NCBI GenBank assembly: GCA_964057225.1
Contig: OZ059898.1
Span: 15,229,267-15,293,266, forward strand
DNA from: Auanema rhodensis
Taxonomy: Eukaryota > Nematoda > Chromadorea > Rhabditida > Rhabditidae
Direction: 5' to 3'
DNA length: 64,000 nt
Shown here: piece by piece, positions 25,034 through 37,756 of the stretch
Layout of the letters: each line of letters begins with the position of its first letter
Numbering within the stretch: the stretch's first letter is position 1
Made by a program: the position numbers and the translations under genes
The notes under the pieces: generated by a model
The model's database searches: none
What the model was told of the DNA's origin: nothing
The model's input: only the letters and a program-made list of their open reading frames with translations

Positions 25034-28000
25034 CTACCGACCACTGAATCCGTTTGTAGTAGATGCGGATGTGTTAACACCGAACAGATTGAACTTGGAT
25101 AATGATTTTGGTAGAGCTGGTAGTGAGGTGGAGAGGAGTGATAATGAAGCGACAAAGCTTCGTGATGGACTCGTTGGGGTCGTTAGAGGCGTTGGAGCGG
25201 AAACCTTTGCAGATGGTGGAGCTCGAACTTGTCTGAAACAATGACGATGAAATTGCACGAATAAAGCTGTGATTCACATACCCTTGTCCCGGTTTGGAGC
25301 CTGGGAATGTAGGACCAGTTGCTGACATACTTCTCGGAGCTGGTGGAAGCTCTCCCATCTGCATACGTAGCAATTGCCGAAAGTCAAGAGCTGATGCTTG
25401 AGCTTCATGCTCCGTAAAGTCTTCAATATCGACCAATAACGAATCATGTTCCATATGAAGACTATCTCGATCAATCAGTAAATTCACTAATTCAACATTT
25501 TTTTCTGAAAAAAAGCAAAAGCTTAATTGAAATTGAGGAGTAACATGAACTCACGTGCAATGGCTGCTGCCATGGCGTCGTGAATCTTTTGAATTTGTAT
25601 CCAAGACATTTTACTAAGATGTTGCCTGGATTGTCTTGGAACACTACTCGCTTTTGATTTTGTTCTGAAAATGAAGAATTAGAGTTTGATTTAACATCCA
25701 GCTTCACAGTACCTTCGATAATGCTCTAAAGCTTGCACAGCTTCGCTCTTAGCACTGTCTAATACACGCCTGGTTTCAGAAACCAAAAGTTTATGTCGTT
25801 CATCTGAAAAAAAAAAAAATTCAGATGATCCCTCAACTTTAGGCTAACGTTGATTTTTGAAAAATTGTCTTTGGCTATCTTCAATCAAAAAAAAAAACGT
25901 TTATCTTGGCTACTCTACTACGCTTTCAGAATCGTTCAAGCTTAGTTTTTTCGTTTTTAAAGTGTCTTTGTTGATGATGAGCTGGAGTGAATCACCCCTG
26001 GGGGATTAGTACCAAATCAGGGAGGTTAAGCATGTTCTCCGTTCAAGTATGCCCTCTAGCCCTCTAGCCATCAGCTGTCAGAAAGTGTATCAACCATTTA
26101 GAACGAAAACGTCCAAACGAACGAACGAGCAGGATTACGTGGTTGGTCCGAAAAATGGCCATTCTGATTGATCTGAGGTCATTATCAAAGCTGACAAGCT
26201 TCTATGACAAATGACCTGAGGATATAAATTGAAATGAATGTGCAACTAGATGATTCAAAAGAAATTTTATGAATCGTCTCTTATACCGTAATTTCATTTA
26301 TTTTGAAAATTTAAAATTTAATGAAAATTTACTGTAAAAGGAAATTGAATGTATTTTCTAAAACTGAGTTAGATCAATGAATTTGCAATTTTTTTTTAGA
26401 TTTCTCCTCTAAATTTGAGAACACTTTTCCTTCCATTTATCTTTTTTATTTAAAAAAAAATAAAGGATATGTCATTCAAATGTGACCATAAACTGATCAA
26501 TTTTCTCATTTTTTTTTGATAAAAAAATAATTTTTGAAGATATTATAAGAGTTTCTACTTCCGTTTCCTATTGAGAGTCAGGGGGTTGTACACTTCTCTG
26601 AACTTTCTTAGCACCATGGAAAAGAGAAAGTTCGTAATGTTGTTGGGTAATAAGCATAAGCTTTATACTCTTGTTTACATCATCATTTCAATTTGATGAA
26701 AATTAAAAATATATTTAAATGAACTTACAGCCATCAAGTATGCGATCTTCTAAAGCTTTTTGTCTTAAGCGTTCCAGCTCAGGCGCCTCTTTTGAGGATC
26801 CAGGTCGACACGACTCTGAAATAACGAAACAAATTGGTTTTGAGAAGAAATTTGTTTCAAACACACTTTTTAGACTTGGAGATGACTTAGTGGTTGAAAG
26901 GAATGTTTCATCATCATCATCTTCCTCATCATCGTCATAGTCATCGGCATCTGTGTCGGATGTGTCCTCTTCAGCAGTGCTTTCTGCTAATTCATTCATA
27001 TAACACACCTGTAAAAATAACAAATTTAGAGAAAAAAAGATTGAAAATGATTTTGAGAAGTGAAAAATGCTGTAAAATGTAAAAATTCATGCCTGGAGAT
27101 TCATTGCTGTTTGAAGCCGCATGGCTAGATTGGATCTGTTGGGTCGAGTGTTGACTACTGGACAAGGACCACTAGCTGAATCGACCTGGAGAGCAAGACG
27201 ACGACGAACCTTAAGAGAGTATAATATAGAAAAATGAAATTTTTGCTCACAATACAGAATGAGATGAGTATATTGGAGCATGAAAGCTAGCATATTGAGC
27301 ATGTTGAGCGAGGGAAAATTATTTTTTTGTCATTATAGAACATTTTTTTCTGGCTAATGCGACGAATTTTAAGTAAATTATAAGTTTTCTGATTGAAAAT
27401 TAAGGATTTTTTGAAAATTTTTGCATTAACGAATATTGAAAGAAAATAAAAAATAAGAAAATGTTAAGAAATTAATTGATTTTTTCACAATTATAATGAA
27501 TTTTTCATGAAAAGCAGATGTTTTATATGAAATTCTCTATCCACATTTCATGTTAAAAGCCAAATAAATTGTGAATTTGTGGAAAAAAAAGCATAAGAAA
27601 AGTACAAAACAGCATGATGATGTTCTATTAACATTTGAAATACATATGAAGAACACAACGAATACGACATCGTTAGACCTCATCAACATTATCGTGAATG
27701 TCCTTTTATGAACAAGTCATTCATCTCGACTTTCATAGCTTTCTCTCTCTCTCTCTCTTTTCCTTTCTATTCATCTTCTCTCTTAGAAAATAGTAAAAAG
27801 GAGTAGAGGATTGATGTAGAGAAAGTGAAAGATGAAGATAAGAAGTTGCAAAACTTCCTCTTATGAGGATATATGTGTGCATGTTGCTCACCAATATTCG
27901 TAGTAGCAACAGCCCAGTGAGAACAACCTTTGGTAGCTTATGAATGATCATTAGATTTCATTTGATGGGAGAAGTCAGTTGAATACTGCTTCTTCATCTT

Positions 28001-28435
28001 CTCTATTTTCTTAACAAAATTCAGAATCCTGACGTCCTTAATCAAATTTTGATTTGCCTTGCAAAGTACAGCAAAAAACTGGGAAAAGTTGAAGGCAACG
28101 AGTTGATTCATTGATATGGAATGTGTCTACTAGTTGTTTCTTTCAAATATTTCTAGTTTTCAATCTTATTTTTTTCTAAAAAATATACGAATTAGGACAA
28201 AATATCTGAGAAAAGGCTTCAACAGGGACTGGATTGCCATAGACAAACATGCTCATAAACAACCCTGAATGACCATTTCGTTTAAAGGTTAATGCTAGGA
28301 GCTACTTGTCTCAGTTCTTCATTTCAATTTGAAACAATAACGAAAAACCTTTGTTGATCTTGAAGCTGAATCAAGAAATTTTGGATGAAAAGTACTGTTT
28401 GAAGAGGAAAACAGTTTGTAAAGACAATACGATTC

Positions 28436-28474
<39 letters not shown>

Positions 28475-29467
28475 TTGGATATTCTCTCTTGATATTCTTA
28501 AAGGTATATACTTCCTTCTATTACAAATATATCTATAATCAAAGATTATCTGAACTTTTATGAATAAATAAAAGTAAAATTATGCCAGATGAATTAGGAG
28601 AAAGCCAGGAGACTCAACGATATATAATCAGCTGTCTAAACTCGAACTCTATAGAATCAGAAGTCAACGACGTATTGTCGTAAGTATTTATCTTCCAAAC
28701 TATTATGATTGGAATTCTCAAATGCACACGTAGTTAAGAAGAATTATTCAGAAATTTCATAAGTAATGCATCAGAAGGAGAAATGTTCATCCTCTCACCC
28801 TACCATCTGATTCTGAAATCGCTTAAAGTCTCACGGACCATAAGAATAGAATCTTGAAGCGAACATTCACCACGAGCAAAGATTGATAGTCGTAAGAACT
28901 TTATATATAATACTGTAGCTGTCTTCTATGCTTCAGATGACTAATTGACGCATTTTACGTCAAGATAGCAGTCCATGATGTATGTCCGTGCTGACGCCGT
29001 GAGCGTATGCTTCGGACAGGCATCAGATGTGACCATTTTTCTTTGTCCGTTACGACATTTTTGACTCACATTCAGACGTCCTTCTTGAAAAAAAATTCAA
29101 AGAAATCTATGGCGATTAGCTTATCTGTTGCTGACATCTGTTAGTATAATCTTTCTTATTTGATAGATGTCAAGACCAACTTGTAAAACTTTTTTTCGAA
29201 ACAAAAGCATTGAAACTTGAACTTTCACGCATTCAGTCCCTTGCTTTGCAAGCTTATTTATGTAATTTTTAGTTCCGATTGAAGAGGACATCACTGAAGC
29301 ACGTAGATGAGGATGAAACGACAGAAGGTTTGACGAAGACGGTTCGCTTGGGTAAACTAAAGTTTAAGTTGCGAACCAAAGCGGATTGTTGATCTTCTTC
29401 CTCATGTACATCGTCCACCATATAACTTGTGCCGATAAGTAGACTCGCACTCCCCCTCCTCTCTCTC

Positions 29468-29514
<47 letters not shown>

Positions 29515-31052
29515 TCTCTCTATCAAATTATCTTCTTCTTCTACCTCAGCCTTGTTCTTTTACTTTTTCTTATTTTTCGGCTCTAACATTAGTTATAACC
29601 ATAAGTGTTTGAGTAAATAAATGGAAATTGATGATGTACCCCTCTCGCTCCTTACAACTTCTCCCTATCTTCCTAACTTAATGATGAGAAGGTAGAACTG
29701 TGCGAAAATCTTCGTAACAACATTTCCAAACAGAAAATTACTACAAAACTTGTACAATTTGTAAAAAAAAACTATTTTCAATAGAAAAAAAGCAACTGAT
29801 AATAGAAGAGAAACATACAATAGACATCCTGCCGTTTCATTCGTCATCTTCGTGAGCTATAGCTCATCCTTAGTTTAAGCACACGACAACATTTTCACAA
29901 CTTTTTGATTAATATCTCTTATACTTTCTTTTTTTCCAACAAGTTTTTGCAAGAAATGCTTGTCCATCCCTCTCGTATATCTTAGTGATTTGAGCATGCA
30001 CACATACACATACACACAAATACATATGTAGATGAAATAATGTTGAAGAGGAAGAAAATAAAAAGAAAAAAAGACGAAGAAGAAGAAGAAGTATATATCC
30101 TTTTTCATGGAATAAAGAACCGCTGCACCAATCTCAGTCAAAATATAGCCCCGAGGGCATTATGTCACATACTCTCATTCACTCACAGGAGCAGAAAAAC
30201 TTGTTTCCTCATGCTCTCTCATTTCTATTCTTCTTCCGGTTATAATATTTTTTTCTATTCTGAATGGAAAAAAAAACAAAAAAAAACGAAGCAAACTGCA
30301 GTTTCAATATCAAGAAAATATATTTTTTTGGATTGAAAGCAACATGATAGTAATTCAAACTATGACCCCCTCCTTCTCCTCCTTTTCTCTCGCTCTTCAG
30401 ATACTATAACTACATACTACCGTGTATTTGATTGTTTTGATTACTATTCTCCTCTTTTGAATTTAAAAAAAAAGTTGGCAAAAACATGAAAAATATGGAA
30501 AAATGCTGTAAAAAGGTTACAAAGTCAGCGATAAAATTTACAAGTAGAATACAAAAAGAGAGAGAGAAAGAGAGGGAGAGAGAGAGAGAGGGAGAACATA
30601 AAAAACAAATGATATGTGTGGTAGCTGTCGCCAATATAAGCGTACAAGCCAGAAAGTGGGTTATATACATGAATTCTTGACCACCGTGTGGCTCATAAAT
30701 CATCAAGAAGGCTCATTACTTGTGAACATCTCTCTTCATAAATAGCTTGTATGTATGTCATTTACGAAGCATATACAAGCTTTAGATGATAGAGAGCTTA
30801 TGAAGAGCTTGACGACAAGCATTCATTCCAGTCATATTTCTATTTTAGAGAGTCAAATATAACTTCTTTTTTTCAATTTGTAACCTTATCTTATCTAATT
30901 GGTAGTCAATTTTCAGTTTTTTTTCATCATTTGCATGGAAACATAAGAGAGACGGGAAATGAGAGAGAAAGAGAAGAGGGGGTGGAAATAAAGGTTGACT
31001 AAACATTATCCATAATAATGAAAGATATTATATGAACTTTGTCAACCTTTAT

Positions 31053-31151
<99 letters not shown>

Positions 31152-33649
31152 TAGATCAACGCTCAAAGATATTATTGAAAATAAACGAAAGAATACTCTC
31201 TCAATTCTCAAAATTTCTCTCTTCAATCACCTGGTTAATAATTTTCACAGTATTTATACACTTTGATGAATATATATATATATTATAATTAACATAAAGA
31301 TTTGAACTTTTTCTTCAAAATAAATCATTCTCAATGACAACTTAATTCTCAAGTTGTTGATGCTCTTGAATAAGTTTTAGAAAAATGTTAGAAACATTGT
31401 CAAACGGAGCATTATTTGAAAATCAACTCAAGCTTGATATGATTGACAAACTATTTGGTGTAAATTCTTTTGTGTTTGATTCAGCTCATTCAATATATCT
31501 TCTGATTAAGACACTAACCTCTTCTCCCAATAGTCGACGTTCTTGATCTTCACGTTCACGAGCAGCTTTCTTCAGTTGTTCTTCAAGCTTATCAAAGTCC
31601 AATTCTGGCAATCCTGAAATTAGGGAAAATCAGCAAAAGAAACTCGAAATAGATGATTTGAAAATGAAAATGTTTTAATATATTTCTATATATAGTTATC
31701 TTTCAACATGTATTCTCTTTCAATTCTAAAATAAATTGAAAAAACAACAAAACTCTGAAATTAGATGATGAAATGGACAAGTTTTTGATACATTCATGTT
31801 CAACTTAGGAGCATTAAGCTGAACACATTGGTAAAGAACAAAGCCAATAGGCGATGATGATGATGATGATTCGTTTTTTCCATTTTTTCCTGTTCTTCTG
31901 TTATTACAAACCAAAATCATCTCTCATTCACTCTATTTAGTCCACTTGATTAGCTTCTTAACCACAATTTGTCGATGAACCAGACAAATTTCTTCTTCAT
32001 TTTCAATTTCAAAAAAGATTTTAAAATGAATTTCATGTCATTTTGAGGATTTTTTTTCATTTTTTGGGATAAAATGCAACTTTTTTCAATTAGACAAGTC
32101 TTTTTGACATATGTAGTAAGTTTTAGTTATCTCTTAGTACACTACCTTCAAAAACCTTATTTAATCTCTTGTGCTCTCTTTTAAATTCAATTTTCCCTCT
32201 TCTCTTCACTTTCTTTTTAGAAATTTTCGTTTCAAAACCAAAATGTTATTATTCGTATTCATCATCTTATTCTAAAGAGGATATGTATAGAAGTGATGAA
32301 TGAATAGACGTTAAGAGAAACAAGGAAGAGTCATGGATTGAAGGTTGTAGATAGAAGCTTGACGAAGTTAAAATTCTCATAGAAGGTCATTCAACTGTGA
32401 ATTGAAGCTTTTACTTTCTGCTTCCTCTCTCTCTCTCTCTCCCTCTTTTCAATGTTTTTGGACAACACAAGCATAAACGTGTTCAAAAGAATTTTCGAAT
32501 TGTCATTTCGGAATGAAAGCTAATAGCCACTCAGTCTTACGGAGCTTTTCAATAAAAATATATTTTCATCATAAAGCTTCCAACGACTAAACCTTAATAT
32601 TCTCTATATTTGTCATATTTCTTCTATAATTTTACGTTTTTTCGACAGTAGGACCGGCTGGAAATGAATGAAAACTAACCAGTATCCAGATTGCTCAGTT
32701 CTCTGCTGATGCTTTCGCGTACAGATGCTTTGGATGCTGACGTGCATGATGTACTGATGCTTTGTAATCCAGAATAGGTAGATGAAGGAGACATCAGAAG
32801 TTCTGGATGAATGCGACGAAGACAATCTCCTAATAGTTCATCGTCGTCGTCTTCCTCATCCAAATCTTCAATGTTTGATGATTTCTGTTCCGGAGCTAGA
32901 CTAGTTGACCAATTAACATTTGGTGCAGTGGATTCTGATGTCGTGAAGAAAGAACATCCATTACGAGCTGAAAAAAGAAATATCGGATAATGACCATCTG
33001 AAGGGCATGACATCACGCACCTTCTCGTAATGGACTTGTTTCAGGGGTTAAATCGCTTTCACGAGCGCTACATGTTGAAGACATTTCGAAAGAGTCCTCA
33101 GAGCATGAAGTTGAACCTGATCCCAAATCATCGTCATCATCATCACTTTCCACATTATTGGAACCCACGCCAACTACAAGCATTTGATGAAGAATCATGT
33201 GTATGGCTACAACGTTACCTTCATGATCTAACGATGTCAGTGATTCCAAGCTGGAACTATTGGACATCTGTTGAGTTTCATCATCAGTTGATTTTAACTT
33301 CAAAAATCGAACAACATCGATAGCATTATTATTATTTTGAGCATTTTCATCATTGTTATTGTTGTGTTCTGCTAATAAAAAGCTTGATAAAGCTGATGAC
33401 GTCTTTGAATAGGCTGAATCTATTGTAGATATACCGCTATCAGATCTGAATCAGAAGAAGCCGTTAGGGTGAATACTAAGGAAGAGCTGGTATTTACCTG
33501 TGTGAGCTGAAGTTTGTATGATTCATAAGATCATCATCTGATTCTTGAGATAGCTGCAACCTTGTAACATCTATGGAGTCACAAAAGTCACGACCATCAT
33601 GCTGATGTGACCCAGAAGTATCAGATGATACAACTGTTGCACTCGACAT
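25034..33649 (-). CDS. SCHIP1: Schwannomin-interacting protein 1 (SCHIP1) homologue
   Basis: SCHIP1 is a coiled-coil protein that binds Merlin/NF2 at the cell cortex; the fly protein promotes Hippo signalling. Twelve exons (33649-33498, 33445-33219, 33173-33021, 32967-32680, 31613-31519, 27209-27093, 27008-26867, 26815-26729, 25803-25713, 25664-25555, 25504-25282, 25232-25034) total 1884 bases, or 627 residues. A long Ser/Asp/Glu-rich N-terminus is followed by LPELDFDKLEEQLKKAARER, then VRRRLALQ..SGPC and LAMRLQTAMNLQVCYMNE, the block matching human RLQSGMNLQICFVND. The C-terminal coiled coil reads KNVELVNLLIDRDSLHMEHD then LLVDIEDFTEHEAQA, the family hallmark. An extra tail of about 100 residues follows, longer than in vertebrates. 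The first exon extends upstream in frame to an acceptor at 33688, so either the mRNA is trans-spliced there with ATG 33649 as start, or further 5' exons exist. Confidence 0.88.
27009..27092 (-). other. GC-AG intron in the SCHIP1 gene
   Basis: The exon ending in AATCTCCAG is followed by GCATGAAT rather than GT. No usable GT lies nearby before the acceptor TTTACAG. Joining at this GC restores the family block MNLQ-VCYMNE exactly. Confidence 0.8.
29451..29521. repeat. (CT)n-rich block
   Basis: About 70 bases of CT repeats with CCTC interruptions on the + strand, inside the large SCHIP1 intron. Confidence 0.92.
31056..31153. repeat. Longest (GA)n tract of the window
   Basis: About 98 bases of AG/GA dinucleotides with only two GATA interruptions near the right end. 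It lies in the large SCHIP1 intron and appears as CU repeats in the sense transcript. Confidence 0.97.
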
Positions 33650-35377
33650 ATCGACGGCAGAAAACCGTCTAGTCAAGCTTCTGAATTTCTGCAATATGAA
33701 AAGATTTAATTGAACTATACACATGCTATGAAAACGAGAGAGAGAGAGAGAGAGAGATAGAGAGAAAAGATAATATAAGATAAAATGAAGATATAGAAGT
33801 GAAGGAAGAAAACATGAAAACAGGGAGTTAAATAGAATAGCAAGACGATTTGTGCTGTAAGAATTGCCAATTGATTTGAGAAAAATATGAGAAAAGTCAA
33901 TAGTAAGAAGTAGTTTGAGAATAAGCTGGAGCTGCATAAAACCTGAGTGATGGACATGTGCAGAAGAAAATGTCTATCCATTGATTATAATGCTCAAAAG
34001 AGAATTTAATGGAGATAATGTGTGCTACGAAGACAAAACTGCACAATGATGCTGCTTTCAACAGCATTTTTTTTGCGCTCAAACCCAGTCTGTTGTTAGG
34101 CTTCACATATGTTTCGGAACGGCAAAAAGAAGGATGATTAAACAATAAAAGCTTCACAAGTAACATCTCTCAAGTTCAGATTCAACTAAATAGAAAAATA
34201 AATTGAAAAAAATTATATGTACGATCCCTTATACACACTTATTCGCAAGAAAATCCTCGAAGAACATTCAGAAATGAACAAAGTAATGGTTAGGGAGAGA
34301 GAGAGAGTGAAATAAGATAAGAGACAGTGAGAGAAAACAAGATGAAAGGTAAAAATTGCTTGAAATAGTCGCATGAATTGAAAGATGAAACTACGGAAAT
34401 TGAGCAAATTCGATTTGAAAAAAGCTGAGGCATAGCTTGAAGTATTCAAGATCCGAATCTGACAGCCTATCGGATGAAAAAAAAGCTGAAATTATATTGA
34501 AAACTACTAATGTTCGGAGTCAGGATTAGGCAGAAACAGCTGCGTGCTGCCATTGAAGCAGTAGTGCTCTTTGCCCGCTCATCACAAACCATCTCACAAC
34601 TCTGCCTCCCCCAAGCCTCCCTCTCATTTCATTATTCAACAACCTTTTTGCTAGTAACTAGACAAGCTCTAATAGGAGAATCTGTAGCATTTTGATTGAA
34701 TTTGATGTAATATATGACATCATAAGAGAATAAAATGTTTTTTTATCATATAAATAAGGTTTCATTATCATATTATATGATATAGTTAGCATATGGCTTG
34801 CCATCAATTAGCTATAGAAGCATATACATACCCTACTATTCAAATCTGCTGTTGGTTTTGAAGTTCTAATGTAGTTCTTCATTAGACTTGTGATATCCAC
34901 AGGTATACACACAATACTCTATCTTTCACAAATCATTCTTATCCCTTCTATGCTGTTCCCTCTCTCTCTCTTTCTCTTTCTCTTTCTCTCTCTCTCACTC
35001 TCTCTCTTCCTCTCTCTTTGAATCTTTGCTCACAAGAACCGCATTTCTTTGTCTTTTTCTATATTATATTAAGTAAGTATAAGCTGAAGACAACGACAGC
35101 TAAAGCCATGAAATAACAAGAGCAGGTTCGCAGTGGAATCAGATTCCCTCCCGTCCTTCCCTTGCTTTTCTTTGCAGACTGCAGCAAAACTCGTGTGTGG
35201 ACGAGCAAAAATATTTTTCACCTCTGGGTATAGTCTGACTTCATTTTTGCCCCAAAGGACTATAAATTCAAATAACTTTGTGTTGGCGGAACTCTGCCAA
35301 AAGTTCACAAAAAAGTTTCAACCATGCTTTAAATCTTCGTAGACTATGCAATAAGGAAGCGAAAGCAAAGAGAGAGG

Positions 35378-35422
<45 letters not shown>

Positions 35423-36026
35423 TGAAAGAGAGGGTGATAATGATCATTGGTTGCTACTACTGCTACAGGTTCACGACTGATAGTACATGAAGGCAGATAG
35501 AAGAGAAGAGGGAGTGAGAGAGAGAGAGAGAAATGAAATAGTCTATAACAGGTAAGAAAAGAAAGAAAAATGCATAAAAAGAATATTAACTATAGCATAT
35601 CAAGGTTGAATGAGCTTTCTTAGAAAATAATCTATGAAGTGAAATAGAGTGTAAAGTTAGTTTTTATGATAAATTGAAAGAGTTTTTTCTTTTCTTTTAA
35701 AATAATAAATATTAACTTAATATATAAAAATATTATAAAATTGAATAATTGAATAGAAAATGAAGTTCATCATATGAATGAGATTTTGAAAAAAAAGTGA
35801 CAAAAGATAAAGAAGAAGGAACAAAAACTTTTTTTTTCTTTCTCTCTCTCTCTCTATGTGTTTTTCTTTTCTCTCGCTGTCTATCTCTATCTCTCTGAAC
35901 AAGAGAGGGAATGTCATTGGTCAACCCTTTTGCACAGTCATGTTTTATAATAAAAAACAGCTAACAATATGCATAAATATGTCATAGTATAGATTATGTA
36001 TGTTTTTATTCTATTTTGCAATCTTT

Positions 36027-36032
36027 TCTCTC

Positions 36033-36094
<62 letters not shown>
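36027..36094. repeat. (CT)n microsatellite
   Basis: About 68 bases of nearly pure CT repeat with one G interruption, in the SCHIP1-AMOT spacer. Confidence 0.95.
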
Positions 36095-36098
<4 letters not shown>

Positions 36099-36760
36099 TC
36101 TAATTTTTGATTTTTTCATTTCAACATTCAATTAAATCATAAATATTTGGATTATTTATATGTCTTATATGATAAAACAATTAATAGGATTATAAATGAA
36201 TTTAAACATTCGAATTGCCTTTTCCCGCGTCCTTTCCCACGTAAAATTTCACGTGAAATGGTATTTCAAGTAAATGAAGTGGCTAACGTGTATCTCATTT
36301 CATATCAAAAAGGTAGATGTAGAACGGTTGATCTCTCTCTCTCTCTATCTCTCTCTATCACCTCTCTCTAGAATAATCTCATATATCTGCCTCGTGTTAG
36401 TCTAGTTTATTTTTAGAGTATATACGCAATATATATATATAGGTTTTTTATGTTATATTACCTAAAACAAGCTTTGTATATCCTAGATCAGCATATGTAC
36501 TGCTATTACTACATAACCAACCACCCCGTCTGAAACCCAGGAACACCGAGACATACATATACGGACATCGGAAGCCATCTCACGCGATTATGGAGGAAAG
36601 ACGAAAAATTAATTAATAGTCAAATGTCGTATCCATTTCACCGGACGGACACACACACACACACACACATACACATACACTATAGACAGGATGGCTATCC
36701 CCTCCCTCGCAATGTCATTTAACATTTGTCTTTTCTCTCAACTTTATTCATTCATATAGT

Positions 36761-36786
36761 CTCTCTCTGTATCTCTCCCTCTGTCC

Positions 36787-36829
<43 letters not shown>
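36761..36829. repeat. (CT)n-rich block
   Basis: CT repeats broken by GTAT, CCCT and GTCC; it lies about 90 bases after a short (CA)n run. Confidence 0.9.
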
Positions 36830-36831
<2 letters not shown>

Positions 36832-37701
36832 AATATTACCTATAAATCTCTTTAGATTTTGAAAGAAAGCTAAATCTAAATTATTCAAACATAGTACATA
36901 TAATAAGAAGGTTGAAAAGCTATTCAAATTACAAGTTATTGTTAAATTTGTTTTTCAAAAAAAAAAAAAATTAATAAGAAACAATAAAGAATATGAAAAA
37001 GATATCAAAAAAAGTAATAAGAAGCATGTGATATAGTTGAGAATGAAGAAGAGAAAACATCTGCTATCCCTTTTTTTTGTGCAGTTTTTCACAGAAATCA
37101 AGGCTAACACCATAGAGATTTTGACGAAATTGGTATGTAATCGTTTCTACTCGATAACTAATGATTAGACTGTTTTAACAGCAAAAATAGGTAGATAATG
37201 GATGAAAAATGAACAAAGATTTCAATTGATTCTTAAACGATTTTTAAATTAATTCAAAGCAATTAGGTTTAAGAGCTTAGCACAGAATCTTTGGAACAAT
37301 TATTTTGAAAGAGCTAGCGAAGATCTTTTCAAAAGTGCTCAGCAAATTTGATATATAAAACAAAAAAAAGAATGTTAAGAATTCTTTTAATTTATTTTAA
37401 ATTTTATAAAAGAAATATTAAAAACTTTTATATTAATATTACTAATCAATATAAATTTGATATTTTTCTTTTAACTTAAAATTTACATTAAATAAACTTT
37501 TGTTATGAGTTTGAAATCTTAAAATATACATATATAAATTGATATTTCATGAATAAAATGAAAAAAAAAAAACGAAAAAATTGAAAATTTGTGTTCAATT
37601 TTCTATTTTACACAATATAAAATATAAAATTTTGTAGTTTATAAGATGAAAATGTCTAATTATATACAGATATATACATATATAGATATGTGTATATAAC
37701 T

Positions 37702-37704
<3 letters not shown>

Positions 37705-37745
<41 letters not shown>

Positions 37746-37756
37746 AGAGAGAGAAA
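37705..37756. repeat. (GA)n microsatellite
   Basis: GA repeat of about 50 bases with one AAG break. Confidence 0.93.

Larger units (their letters stand above)
27210..31518. other. Large SCHIP1 intron with repeats and a hairpin
   Basis: This 4.3 kb intron separates the exon for LPELDFDKLEEQL from that for VRRRLALQ. It contains GA/CT tracts at about 27741-27759, 28437-28470, 29451-29521, 30558-30593 and 31056-31153, and a branched inverted repeat at about 28971-29033. I found no nested coding gene. Confidence 0.65.

Noticed and set aside
31039-31266. Arg/Glu and Ser/Leu repeat proteins at this and other GA/CT tracts
   Set aside because: They are automatic translations of dinucleotide repeats with no start context, splice sites or flanking homology.
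33494-33937. 147-codon minus-strand frame upstream of the first SCHIP1 exon
   Set aside because: Only the part after the acceptor at 33688 is coding-like; the upstream half is CT-repeat translation.
34510-34695. Short + strand frame in a GC-richer patch
   Set aside because: Sixty codons with no homology I recognise, next to a competing minus-strand frame; not enough to call.
36651-36670. (CA)n run considered as Z-DNA or recombination site
   Set aside because: It is too short, about ten dinucleotides, to argue for more than a simple repeat.
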